A DNA stretch of 64,000 nt from JACMQX01 sp040385105 (GTDB taxonomy: Bacteria > Pseudomonadota > Gammaproteobacteria > Burkholderiales > Burkholderiaceae_C): positions 1 to 64,000 of the forward strand of contig JAZKHY010000053.1 of NCBI GenBank assembly GCA_040385105.1, read 5' to 3'. A model generated the notes under the pieces. That model worked only from the letters and a program-made list of their open reading frames with translations, did no database searches and was not told the origin of the DNA. The translations under genes and the position numbers were made by a program. Shown here piece by piece: positions 49,806-57,975 of the stretch (positions are counted from its first letter, which is position 1; the number at the start of each line of letters is the position of its first letter).

Positions 49806-50594
49806 ATGGAAAAAATCAAGGAAGAAGCACGTGAGGTGCACGAGGTGCTCCATGCCGACGTGCCGCTGTACCACCAGATCTACCTGCACATGCGGGCAGA
49901 AATCGTGGACGGGGTCTGGATCGGGCGCGACGACTTCCCCGGCGAGATCGACCTGGCGCGGCAGTTCGGCGTCAGCGTCATCACCTCGCGCAAGGCGCTG
50001 GACCGCCTTGCGGCCGAGGGTTTCATCGAGCGCTCGCGCGGCAAGCGCACGCGCGTGCTGCGCCAGCCCGAACTCGACCGGCAGGGTGGCGCGCCGGCCA
50101 TCATCCAGACGACAGTCGGCGCACCGCGCGACTTCACCTATCGCGTGCTCACCCGCGGGGTGGAGGTGGCGCCGGGCGAGGCCTGCCGGGCATTCGGCGT
50201 GGCGGCGGGCTCCAAGCTGTGGCTGTGCAGCCGGCTGCGCACCTTCAAGGGCCGGCCGCACAGCGTGACGCTGAACGTGCAGTCGGTCGAGCTCGGCCAG
50301 CGGCTGCCGGTGGCCAAGCTCCAGAAATACCCGATGACCCAGTTGCTGCGCGAGGAAGGCGTGAAGTTCGCGCAGTTGACCCGCCGCGTCAGCGCCAGCC
50401 TGGCGCCGCCGCAGGTCGCCCGCCACCTCGGGCTCACGCTGAACGAGCCGACGCTGGTCTACACCTTCACCCACCATGGCACTGAAGGCGACGTGGTGCA
50501 GTGGGTCCGCATCTGGGCCCGGCAGGACGAGCCGAGCCCGGAGGAAGTCTTCAGCTACGAGACAGGTACATGGTCCATGAGCACGACGATGTGA
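49806..50594 (+). CDS. GntR/HutC-family regulator
   Basis: 262 residues. N-terminal winged helix (YLHMRAEIVDGVWIGRDDFPGEIDLARQFGVSVITSRKALDRLAAEGFIERSRGKRTRV) and C-terminal UTRA ligand domain (SRLRTFKGRPHSVTLNVQ). It is divergent from the long catabolic string and flanked by the second operon. Two matching palindromes at the heads of both operons make it the probable local repressor, relieved by a pathway acid. Confidence 0.93.
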   Translation: MEKIKEEAREVHEVLHADVPLYHQIYLHMRAEIVDGVWIGRDDFPGEIDLARQFGVSVITSRKALDRLAAEGFIERSRGKRTRVLRQPELDRQGGAPAIIQTTVGAPRDFTYRVLTRGVEVAPGEACRAFGVAAGSKLWLCSRLRTFKGRPHSVTLNVQSVELGQRLPVAKLQKYPMTQLLREEGVKFAQLTRRVSASLAPPQVARHLGLTLNEPTLVYTFTHHGTEGDVVQWVRIWARQDEPSPEEVFSYETGTWSMSTTM

Positions 50595-50607
50595 GGGGCC
50601 GGGCTCT

Positions 50608-51588
50608 TCACTCGATGCTCACGTTCAGCTTCTGCACCACCGGCCGGTAGGCATCCTGGCCGCGCCGGATCTGGGCCAGCGTCTCGGCCGGCCTCTGGAT
50701 GAACGGCTCGTGCGCAACGGGTTTCAGGCGCGCCGCATATTCGGGCGTTGCAGCGCCCCTGGCAATGGCTGCGCTGATCTTCTCCAGTATCTCGGGCGGT
50801 GTTCCCTTTGGCGCGGCAACGCCGTAGAACACCGGGCCGAACAGCAAATCGCCCATGCCGAGCTCTGCCAGTGTCGGAATGGCGGGGAAGTCGGGCGAAC
50901 GGTCCCGGCCGCCGATGGCGAGCGGGCGCAGGCGGCCGCCCTTGAGCAGCTCGACAAAGCTCGTCCCGGCGACGATGTCCACCTCGCCGGCCATTGCCGC
51001 CTGGTAGCTGGGGCCGCCGCCCTTGTACGGGATGTGCTGCATCTTCGAGCCCCACCGCTCATTGAGGATCTCAAAGCCCAGGTGGACCGAGCTGCCAATG
51101 CCGTAGGTGCCGTAGTTCAGCGGTTTGCCGCTCCTGGCAAGCGCCTCGAACTCCGCCCAGGTCTTTGCCGGCGATGACGGTGGCACGGCAAGGATGAAGC
51201 CACCGCTCTTGACGGTCGTGATGATATGGGCGTAGTCGTTGATGGGGTCGTACGGGCGGTCCTTCAGTACCAGTGGCAGGACGAGCATCTGGTCGCTGTA
51301 GTAGTTCAGCAGCGTGTAGCCGTCCGGGCGTGCGCGCGCAACGGCGCGCGCAGCAATGGATGCATTGGCGCCGGGCATGTTCTCGACAACGGTGGTACCC
51401 AGGTTTCGGCCCAGCACTTCAGCGGCGAGTCGTGCGCTCGTGTCGGTCATTGCGCCAGGGGGCGAGCCCAATATGATCTTGATGGGCCGGGCCGGATACG
51501 GCTCGGCCTGCGCCATGGCCAGATGCGGCAGGCCAGCAACGCCCGCCGCCATGCCTGCGGCTTGCGTGAGGAATTTCCTTCTTGTCAT
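50608..51588 (-). CDS. Bug/TctC-family periplasmic receptor, Tat-type signal
   Basis: 326 residues from ATG 51588 with GGAGACG upstream. The Tat leader is MTRRKFLTQAAGMAAGVAG. PARPIKIILGSPPGAMTD, VVENMPGANASIAAR and MQHIPYKGGGPSYQAAMAG identify the family. It is the last gene of the three-gene operon headed by site B. The upstream leader contains a GATCGG tandem repeat. Confidence 0.93.
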   Translation of the reverse strand: MTRRKFLTQAAGMAAGVAGLPHLAMAQAEPYPARPIKIILGSPPGAMTDTSARLAAEVLGRNLGTTVVENMPGANASIAARAVARARPDGYTLLNYYSDQMLVLPLVLKDRPYDPINDYAHIITTVKSGGFILAVPPSSPAKTWAEFEALARSGKPLNYGTYGIGSSVHLGFEILNERWGSKMQHIPYKGGGPSYQAAMAGEVDIVAGTSFVELLKGGRLRPLAIGGRDRSPDFPAIPTLAELGMGDLLFGPVFYGVAAPKGTPPEILEKISAAIARGAATPEYAARLKPVAHEPFIQRPAETLAQIRRGQDAYRPVVQKLNVSIE

Positions 51589-51610
51589 GTCGTCTCCTTC
51601 GTTGGGGTTG

Positions 51611-51634
51611 GATCGGGATCGGGATCGGGATTGG
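51611..51634. repeat. GATCGG hexanucleotide repeat
   Basis: Three exact GATCGG units and one GATTGG unit in tandem, in the 102-bp gap between the racemase-like gene and the Bug gene. Outside coding sequence; no function is evident. Confidence 0.7.
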
Positions 51635-51690
51635 GGCTGGGGCAATCAGGAGCACTCAAATTTCGTGAGATAGCCATGGTTTCCCTGCTT

Positions 51691-52518
51691 TCACGCTGCG
51701 CGGTGCGCAGCGGCGGTCAGGGCCCTGATCGCCACATCTCGTGAATGCTTCACGAACTTCGGGTCGGGCCGTGTGTAGCCGCCCTTGCGGGCGTTGCGCA
51801 GGCCGGTGGTGCGGTGCAGGCGCACCAGCATCTCGGCGGTGGCCATGACGGCGCCGAAGGAGTCGAACACGGGCACGCCGTCCACATTGGTCACGCCGTT
51901 CTTCACCAGCAGGGCGTTGAGAACGCCCTCGGCGGGAATGACCATGTCGGCGCCTGCAGCGCCCATGCGCCGGATATTGGCGACGAGCTTTTCCACCATG
52001 TCGCCGCCCCCTTCGAAGCCATGCTCCATGTCGTATTCGGTCAGCTGCGGCTCGCAGGCCGAGACCAGCGCCACGCGGTGGTCGAAGCCGTAGTTCTTGA
52101 CGCGCTTGCGGGAGTTCCGGACGGCCGAATCGGTGGGCACCAGCAGGCCGAAGGCGCGCGCCGAGGTCGAGGCGACCAGCAGCGAGGTCTCGAATGCAGA
52201 CACTACCGGAATGTCCACGAGGCTGCGGCAGATATCGAGTTGCGGGTCGGAAAAGCAGCTCATGGCCACGGCGTCATAGCCTTCGTCCTGCGCGCGGATC
52301 ACGTTCTCCACGATCTGCAGCGAATTCATCTCGGCCAGCCAGGCCAGGCCTGCTGACTGGATCGGTGCGAGATCGGGCGCATGCGTGCCCGGCATCACGC
52401 CATGCAGGTCGACCACGGTGTCCGGCCCGCAGACCTTCTGCGCATGCGCCTGCATCAGCTTCGCATACCCCGGCTGCTCTTCCAGCGTGGTCATGCTCTG
52501 GTGCCAGATTCTGATCAT
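51691..52518 (-). CDS. Asp/Glu/hydantoin racemase-superfamily protein
   Basis: 275 residues. The superfamily fold is recognisable (HGVMPGTH, DAVAMSCFSDPQLDICRSL, IPVVSAFETSLLVAS). The first catalytic-type Cys is present in MSCFSDP. The position of the second reads MVIPAEGVLN, with no Cys, so classic two-base racemisation looks unlikely. One-Cys relatives include decarboxylases and isomerases such as maleate isomerase-type enzymes, although those usually keep both. It is 6 bp downstream of the FMN reductase gene. Confidence 0.78.
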   Translation of the reverse strand: MIRIWHQSMTTLEEQPGYAKLMQAHAQKVCGPDTVVDLHGVMPGTHAPDLAPIQSAGLAWLAEMNSLQIVENVIRAQDEGYDAVAMSCFSDPQLDICRSLVDIPVVSAFETSLLVASTSARAFGLLVPTDSAVRNSRKRVKNYGFDHRVALVSACEPQLTEYDMEHGFEGGGDMVEKLVANIRRMGAAGADMVIPAEGVLNALLVKNGVTNVDGVPVFDSFGAVMATAEMLVRLHRTTGLRNARKGGYTRPDPKFVKHSRDVAIRALTAAAHRAA

Positions 52519-52524
52519 TTCGTG

Positions 52525-53070
52525 TCAGCCCAGCCGCTGCCTGAGCTTGTGCATGGAAGCGAGCAGGTCGCCGATGACCTTTTTTGTGGGCTCATCTGTC
52601 AGTTCGCCGTCTGCATTGAACTTGCCGGCCGCCTCACGGATGAAGACCTCCGGCTTGTTGACCACGAAGGCATTGAGAAAGACCATCATCTTGCGCAGGT
52701 CGTATTGCGCGCGCGCCGTGCCCAGCGGCCCCGGGCTGGCGCCGATGATGCCGACCACCTTGCCGTCGAACACCGCGCCGGGCGGGCGGGACACCCAGTC
52801 GATGGCGTTCTTCAGCACGCCGGGGATGGAGAAGTTGTATTCGGGCGTGACGATCAGCACCGCATCCGATGCGGCGATCTGCGCCTTGAGCATTGCAACG
52901 GCCGGCGGCTCGCCACTTGCGGCGCGCAGGTCCTCGTCATAAAGCGGGATGTCGCGGATGTCCGCCATCTCGATGGTCATGCCCTCTGGGGCAAGCCCTG
53001 CGGCAGCGCGCAGCGCCATGGTGTTGAACGAGGCCTTGCGCAGGCTGCCGGAAATACCCAGGATATTCAT
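52525..53070 (-). CDS. NAD(P)H-dependent FMN reductase
   Basis: 181 residues from ATG 53070. Flavodoxin-like: GISGSLRKASFNTMAL (FMN phosphate loop), TPEYNFSIPGVLKNAIDWVSRP and GIIGASPGPLGTARAQ. It reduces FMN or quinones. As the first gene of an operon controlled with an aromatic-type pathway, it could supply reduced flavin to a monooxygenase or reduce a quinone; no monooxygenase is adjacent. Its promoter carries site B. Confidence 0.92.
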   Translation of the reverse strand: MNILGISGSLRKASFNTMALRAAAGLAPEGMTIEMADIRDIPLYDEDLRAASGEPPAVAMLKAQIAASDAVLIVTPEYNFSIPGVLKNAIDWVSRPPGAVFDGKVVGIIGASPGPLGTARAQYDLRKMMVFLNAFVVNKPEVFIREAAGKFNADGELTDEPTKKVIGDLLASMHKLRQRLG

Positions 53071-53125
53071 CTTGCTTTCTCTGTTGCGGCGCAACTGCAT
53101 TGCACGGGGATGGGGTCGGAATCAC

Positions 53126-53153
53126 ATCTTATGTTCATATAAGTTTATGTGAA
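53126..53153 (-). promoter_or_regulatory. Promoter with GntR-type operator, site B
   Basis: On the minus strand: -35 TTCACA (53153-53148), 16-bp spacer, -10 TAAGAT (53131-53126). Palindrome CTTATGTTCATATAAG (53128-53143) covers the spacer and the -10. The start codon is about 50 nt from the predicted transcription start. Confidence 0.75.
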
Positions 53154-53239
53154 TTGATCGGGGATTGCAAGCTGACGCGGGCAGGCGGTGTTCGCAGCGG
53201 GCGCACCCGCGCGACTGCGCCTGCACGGAACCGGGCAAA

Positions 53240-53265
53240 GCGTGCGGCAGCCGGCTGCCGCACGC
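53240..53265. terminator. 26-bp perfect palindrome, terminator of the PanE-like gene
   Basis: The arm GCGTGCGGCAGCC is followed directly by its exact inverse. On the minus strand it is 19 bp after the PanE-like stop and followed by TTTG. It marks the likely end of the minus-strand transcription unit that begins at the hpa operon. Confidence 0.65.
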
Positions 53266-53284
53266 GGTCAGGAGGGTTTGGGGA

Positions 53285-54259
53285 TCAGTACAGCCCGCGG
53301 ACGCGGGCATGCAGCCGGGCCAGGCCCAGCAGGGTGTCGGTATTCGGCGTGGGCACGCCGGTGATCTGGCCGAGTTCGCGCACGACGGTCACCAGTGCAT
53401 CCAGCTCGACGGCGCGGCCGGCATCCACGTCCTGCAGCATCGAGGTGCGGAACGCGCCCAGCTTCATGGTGACGGCATGGCGGTCTTCCGGCTGCTGGTC
53501 AATGGGGATGCCGATGCGCGCGCCGATCTCCTTCGCTTCCAGCATCACGCTGGAGATGAAGCCCCGCACCAGGTCGTCGCCGAGGATGAGGTCGGTGGTG
53601 GCGCCGGTCATCGCGCTGACGGGGTTGACCGTCATGTTGCCCCAGAGCTTGTACCAGGCGTCTTTCTGGATCTGCTCTGAAACGGCGGTCTCGATGCCCG
53701 CCGCTGCCAGCATGTCTGCAATGGCCTGCAGCCGCTGCGTCTTGCGGCCCGAGGGCTCGCCGATGATGAGCTTGTTGCCGAAATTGTGTTTGACGAAACC
53801 GGGGCCGTTCAGGGAGAAGCTTGCATGGACCACGCCGCCGACGATGTGCTTGCCCGCAATGGCCTGCGCAATCGCGCCGCCCGGGTCCACGGCTGCCAGG
53901 CGCCGGCCCGCATAGCTTCCGCCAAAGCCTTCAAAGAACCACCACGGCACGCCGTTCATGGCGGTGAGGACGACGGTGTCCGGGCCGATCAGCGGTGCAA
54001 TGGCTTTCGCGACATCCGCCATGGCCGGCGCCTTGACGGCGACGACCACCAGATCCTGTACGCCCAGATCAGCCGGCTTGGCGCTGGCGCGCACCGCAGC
54101 GGCATGCACCTGCCCGCCCATTTCGAGCCGCAGCCCGTGCGCCTTCAGTGCTTCCAGCGTGGCACCACGCGCCACAACGCACACCTCGTTGCCCGCGAGC
54201 GCGAGCTTCGCGCCGATCCAGCCGCCGATGGCGCCGGCGCCGTAGATGCAGACTTTCAT
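53285..54259 (-). CDS. ApbA/PanE-family ketoacid reductase
   Basis: 324 residues. The dinucleotide fold MKVCIYGAGAIGGWIGAKLA opens the protein. The Lys in QIQKDAWYKLWGNMTVNPVSAMTG matches the catalytic lysine of 2-dehydropantoate 2-reductase. Because it lies 10 bp after a class II aldolase and next to a Bug receptor, it may serve a catabolic 2-oxoacid rather than pantothenate synthesis; no other pan gene is near. Confidence 0.85.
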   Translation of the reverse strand: MKVCIYGAGAIGGWIGAKLALAGNEVCVVARGATLEALKAHGLRLEMGGQVHAAAVRASAKPADLGVQDLVVVAVKAPAMADVAKAIAPLIGPDTVVLTAMNGVPWWFFEGFGGSYAGRRLAAVDPGGAIAQAIAGKHIVGGVVHASFSLNGPGFVKHNFGNKLIIGEPSGRKTQRLQAIADMLAAAGIETAVSEQIQKDAWYKLWGNMTVNPVSAMTGATTDLILGDDLVRGFISSVMLEAKEIGARIGIPIDQQPEDRHAVTMKLGAFRTSMLQDVDAGRAVELDALVTVVRELGQITGVPTPNTDTLLGLARLHARVRGLY

Positions 54260-54269
54260 TCAGTGCCAG

Positions 54270-55043
54270 TCAATTTTTATAGCTGGTATCAATGCGGTCC
54301 ACCTGCCGGACCAGCGCGTCGAACACATCCTGCCCGGCGCCGAATTTAGCGTCGAACTGGAAGGAGTCGTGCGTCGTCTTGACGGCCACGGCCTCCGGCA
54401 CTGCAATGGCAGCGCCGAGCGCCGCCTGCGCCATCTGGATCTCGCAGGCGCGCTGCAGCGTCCACAGCCGCACAAAAGTCAGCGGCAGCGTCGTGCCCCA
54501 GGCCAGAAGGCCATGGTTGCGCAGGATCACCAGCGGCTTGTCGCCGATGTTGGCCAGCAGGCGCGGCGCCTCTCCGGCATGGATGGTGATGCCTTCAAAG
54601 TCATGGTAGGCCACCATGCCGTGCAGCTGCGCCGAATAGAAATTGTTCTGCGCCATGCCGCCTTGCGTGCAGGCCACGGCGACGCCGGCCGTGGTGTGCG
54701 TGTGCATGACGCAATGCGCATCAAGCAGGCCGTCATGGATGGCGGCATGCACGGTGAAGCCGGCCGGGTTCACCGGCCAGGGGTTGTCGTCCAGCTTGTT
54801 GCCCTTGAGGTCGATCTTGAGCAGGTTGCTCGCGGTGACCTCGGAGTAATGCAGGCCGAACGGGTTGATCAAGAACTGCTTCTGCCCGCCCGTGACGCTG
54901 TCCGGCAACCGCACCGTGATGTGGTTGTAGATCATCTCCGTCCAGCCCAGCATCGCAAACACACGGTAGCAGGCGGCCAGCTGCACGCGCTCCTTCCATT
55001 CGTCAGGATGCATGGCAACGGGGGACTCGAGAACAGCATTCAC
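54270..55043 (-). CDS. Class II aldolase/adducin-family protein
   Basis: 257 residues. Zinc-binding histidines in HCVMHTHTTAGVAVA and a third in LRNHGLLAWG; NHITVRLPD is the substrate loop. The family covers sugar-phosphate aldolases and decarboxylases. It is cotranscribed with the PanE-like gene. The substrate is unknown. Confidence 0.87.
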   Translation of the reverse strand: MNAVLESPVAMHPDEWKERVQLAACYRVFAMLGWTEMIYNHITVRLPDSVTGGQKQFLINPFGLHYSEVTASNLLKIDLKGNKLDDNPWPVNPAGFTVHAAIHDGLLDAHCVMHTHTTAGVAVACTQGGMAQNNFYSAQLHGMVAYHDFEGITIHAGEAPRLLANIGDKPLVILRNHGLLAWGTTLPLTFVRLWTLQRACEIQMAQAALGAAIAVPEAVAVKTTHDSFQFDAKFGAGQDVFDALVRQVDRIDTSYKN

Positions 55044-55085
55044 GGTAATGGCCTTTCAATTGCAAGCCCACCTTCGGGAATGCGC

Positions 55086-55157
55086 GGAACCGGCTTTGCC
55101 GGTCCGCTGCATTGCCCCCCAGTGGGGGGAGCCGCCGAAGGCGGGACGGGGGGCGTC
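55086..55157. repeat. Intergenic hairpin repeat, copy 2 (inverted relative to copy 1)
   Basis: GGAACCGGCTTTGCCGG, then a CCCCCCAGTGGGGGG hairpin, GCCGCCGAAGGCGG, and GACGGGGGGCGTC: the same elements as 32196-32270 in reverse orientation. It directly follows the stop codon of the Bug gene (minus strand), just as copy 1 follows the WYL stop. Confidence 0.75.
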
Positions 55158-55159
55158 AG

Positions 55160-56146
55160 TTATGCGTCTGCGGTGAAACCGACAGCCTTGACGATGGGCG
55201 CCCATTTCGCCGTATCTTTTTTCAGCAGGTCGGTCAGCTCGGCAGGCGACGAAGACATCGCTTCCAGCCCGAAGCCCGACAGGCCGTCGATCACGTCCTT
55301 CTGGGCCAGTGCGGTCTTGAGCGAGGCATTCATGCGGGCCACGATCTCCGCCGGCGTTTTGGCCGGCAGGAAGAAGGCGAACCACTCGCTGTGCGTCACG
55401 TTCTTCACGCCCTGTTCGTCATACGTCGGCACGTCGGGTGCGAAGCGGCTGCGCTTGGTGCCCGAGACACCGAGGATGCGGACCTTGCCGGTAGGCAGGT
55501 GCTGCGTCAGGTCGCCGATGGGGCCGGACACGGCCGAGATGTTGCCGCCCAGCAGGTCCAGCATGGCCGGCTGCGTGCCGCGGTAGGCGGCATGCTTCAT
55601 GTCGATGCCGGCGCCCTTGCCCAGCAGCGCGCCGATGAAGTGGGGTGTGGAGCCTGCGGCGGGCGAGCCGAAGTTGGCGCCGGTCGGGTTGGCCTTGGCC
55701 CAGGCCAGGAACTCGGGCACGGTCTTGACCGTCAGCGGTACGGCCGGGCCGACCGCCAGGCCGAAGTCGAACACGCAGGCAATCGACGCCGGCAGCAGGT
55801 CGGCCATCGGGTCATACGGCAGCTTCTTGTAGATGTGCGGGTAGATGGTCAGGATGGAGGTGGGCGTCTGCAGCAGGGTCGAGCCGTCGGGCTTGGCGTC
55901 CTTGACGGTCTGCACGGCGATCTGGCCGCCGGCGCCGGTCTTGTTCTCGACGACGGCCGTTGTTGCGTAGCCCGGTGCCATGCGCGTCGCAACGCGGCGG
56001 CACAGGGTGTCCGACGTGCCGCCGGCGGCGAAGCCGGTGACGATCTTGAGGTTGTCGATGGCTTGCGCGAAAGCGGTCTGGCCCAGTGTGCCGAGGAAGG
56101 CCGAGGCGCCTGCGGACTGGATGACCTGGCGGCGGGTGATGCTCAT
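55160..56146 (-). CDS. Bug/TctC-family periplasmic receptor, Tat-type signal
   Basis: 328 residues. Leader MSITRRQVIQSAGASAFLG with twin arginine, cleaved near AFAQA. LKIVTGFAAGGTSD, AVVENKTGAGGQIAVQ and MKHAAYRGTQPAMLDLLGG identify the family. It lies 45 bp after the IlvD/Edd gene and is followed by the repeat element. It probably binds an acid related to the adjacent dehydratase or aldolase. Confidence 0.93.
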   Translation of the reverse strand: MSITRRQVIQSAGASAFLGTLGQTAFAQAIDNLKIVTGFAAGGTSDTLCRRVATRMAPGYATTAVVENKTGAGGQIAVQTVKDAKPDGSTLLQTPTSILTIYPHIYKKLPYDPMADLLPASIACVFDFGLAVGPAVPLTVKTVPEFLAWAKANPTGANFGSPAAGSTPHFIGALLGKGAGIDMKHAAYRGTQPAMLDLLGGNISAVSGPIGDLTQHLPTGKVRILGVSGTKRSRFAPDVPTYDEQGVKNVTHSEWFAFFLPAKTPAEIVARMNASLKTALAQKDVIDGLSGFGLEAMSSSPAELTDLLKKDTAKWAPIVKAVGFTADA

Positions 56147-56191
56147 GGAATTGTCTCCGTGGATAAAAAAATGGTTCTGAAAGATAACGGT

Positions 56192-57925
56192 TTAGGACGC
56201 ATCGCGCAACCAGATAACCCCTCCCGAATGGGTCACCGCGCCCTGGTGGCTGGGGCGTACCGTCAGCGCATACTTTTCCAGCAAACCGCCCCTGTGCACG
56301 GCCGGGGCCTCCCCCGCTTCGGCAAGCCTTTGGACGATTTGCGCGCCGGTGAGTTCCACCGAGATGCTGCGCGCCGAAGCCCGCGCGTCAATATGGATGA
56401 GGTCGCCGTCCCGCAGCGCGGCAATCGGGCCGCCGTCGGCTGCTTCCGGCCCGGCATAGCCGATGCACAGGCCGCGCGTCGCGCCTGAAAAGCGCCCGTC
56501 AGTCAAAAGCGCTACCTTGTCGCCCATGCCCTGGCCGTAGAGCAGGGCGGTGATGCCGAGCATCTCGCGCATGCCCGGGCTGCCCTTGGGGCCTTCGTTG
56601 CGGATGACGATGACATCGCCCGGCTGGTACTGGCGGTTCTGCACCGCAGCCTGGGCTTCTTCCTCGGAATTGAAAACCCGTGCCGGCCCCGTGTGCACCA
56701 GCGTGGCCAGGCCCGCCGTCTTGAGCAGCGCACCATCCGGGCAGAGGTTGCCCTTGAGCACCGCCAGCCCGCCGTCGCGCGACAGGGCGTCTTCCACCGT
56801 GCGCACCACCTTGCCGTCAGGCGCGCCGGCCGATTCAAGCTCCTGGGCGAGCGTGCGGCCGGTGAAGGTCAGCGCGTCGCCGTGGATGAAGCCCTTTTGC
56901 AGCAGCTCGCGCAGGATTACGCCTGCGCCGCCGATGTAATACACGTCGCGCGCCAGGTACTTGCCGCCGGGGCGCAAGTCACCGATCAGCGGCGTGCGGG
57001 CAAAGATTTCCGCCACGTCGTCCAGGTGGAATTTGATGCCGGCCTCATGCGCAATCGCCGGCAGGTGCAGGGCGGCGTTGGTGGAGCCGCCGGTGGCAGA
57101 CACCAGCGCGCAGGCGTTCTCCAGCGACTTGCGGGTCACGATGTCGCGCGGCAGCGGGGCATCGCCCATCACGGCCTGCATCAGCGTCTTCGCCGCGCGG
57201 CGAAGCAGCGGCGCGCGTTCGCTGAAAACCGCCGGCACCATGCTGGAGCCGATCGGCGCCAGGCCGATCGCCTCCGACACCATGCCCATGGTGTTGGCGG
57301 TGAACTGGCCTGCGCAGGCGCCGGCCGTGGGCAGGCAGGCGGCGCTCATGGCGTCCAGTTCTTCCATGGTGGCGGTGTTGGCCAGCACCTTGCCGATGGT
57401 CTCGTAGGTATCCACCACATTCAGGTCGCGGCCTTCAGGCCCGTAAGCCTGGCCCGGCAGCGCGGAGCCGCCGTGCACGAACACGCTGGGCACATTGCAG
57501 CGCACCATGCCCATCATCAGGCCGGGCAGGTTCTTGTCGCAGGCGCCGATGCCGAAGATGCCGTCCCACTGGTGGCCGCGGGTGGAGGCTTCCACGCTGT
57601 CGGCGATCAGCTCGCGCGAAATGAGCGAGAAGCGCATGCCCGAATGCGCCATGGTCAACCCGTCGCTGACCGACACCACCGGGCATTCGTGCGGCGTGCC
57701 GCCTGCGGCATAGATGCCGGTCTTGGCATGCTGGGCCTGGTCACGCAGGTTCAGGTTGCAGGGGCTCATCTCGCCGCCGGTGTGGAACACGCCGATGTGC
57801 GGGCGGGCGATGTCCTCGTCGTCCTGGCCGAGCGCATAGAGGAAGCTGCGCGTCGTGGCACGGATGGTGCCTTCGCGGATCGTCGCCGAGCGGAACTTCG
57901 GTGGCTTGTTGTCTGGCAAGGTCAT
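56192..57925 (-). CDS. IlvD/Edd-family dehydratase
   Basis: 577 residues. The iron-sulfur cysteines are in MSPCNLNLRD, IGACDKNLPG and PTAGACAGQFTANTM; C-terminal GRFSGATRGLCIGYAGPEA is the substrate and Mg site. Members dehydrate dihydroxy acids (IlvD) or sugar acids. It sits between hpaI (50 bp) and a Bug receptor, away from other ilv genes, so a catabolic hydroxy-acid role is as likely as valine and isoleucine synthesis. Confidence 0.88.
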   Translation of the reverse strand: MTLPDNKPPKFRSATIREGTIRATTRSFLYALGQDDEDIARPHIGVFHTGGEMSPCNLNLRDQAQHAKTGIYAAGGTPHECPVVSVSDGLTMAHSGMRFSLISRELIADSVEASTRGHQWDGIFGIGACDKNLPGLMMGMVRCNVPSVFVHGGSALPGQAYGPEGRDLNVVDTYETIGKVLANTATMEELDAMSAACLPTAGACAGQFTANTMGMVSEAIGLAPIGSSMVPAVFSERAPLLRRAAKTLMQAVMGDAPLPRDIVTRKSLENACALVSATGGSTNAALHLPAIAHEAGIKFHLDDVAEIFARTPLIGDLRPGGKYLARDVYYIGGAGVILRELLQKGFIHGDALTFTGRTLAQELESAGAPDGKVVRTVEDALSRDGGLAVLKGNLCPDGALLKTAGLATLVHTGPARVFNSEEEAQAAVQNRQYQPGDVIVIRNEGPKGSPGMREMLGITALLYGQGMGDKVALLTDGRFSGATRGLCIGYAGPEAADGGPIAALRDGDLIHIDARASARSISVELTGAQIVQRLAEAGEAPAVHRGGLLEKYALTVRPSHQGAVTHSGGVIWLRDAS

Positions 57926-57975
57926 GGGTGAGCTGTGGATGGGCTGTGGGTAGCGGCTTGCAGGGCAGCTTGCGT

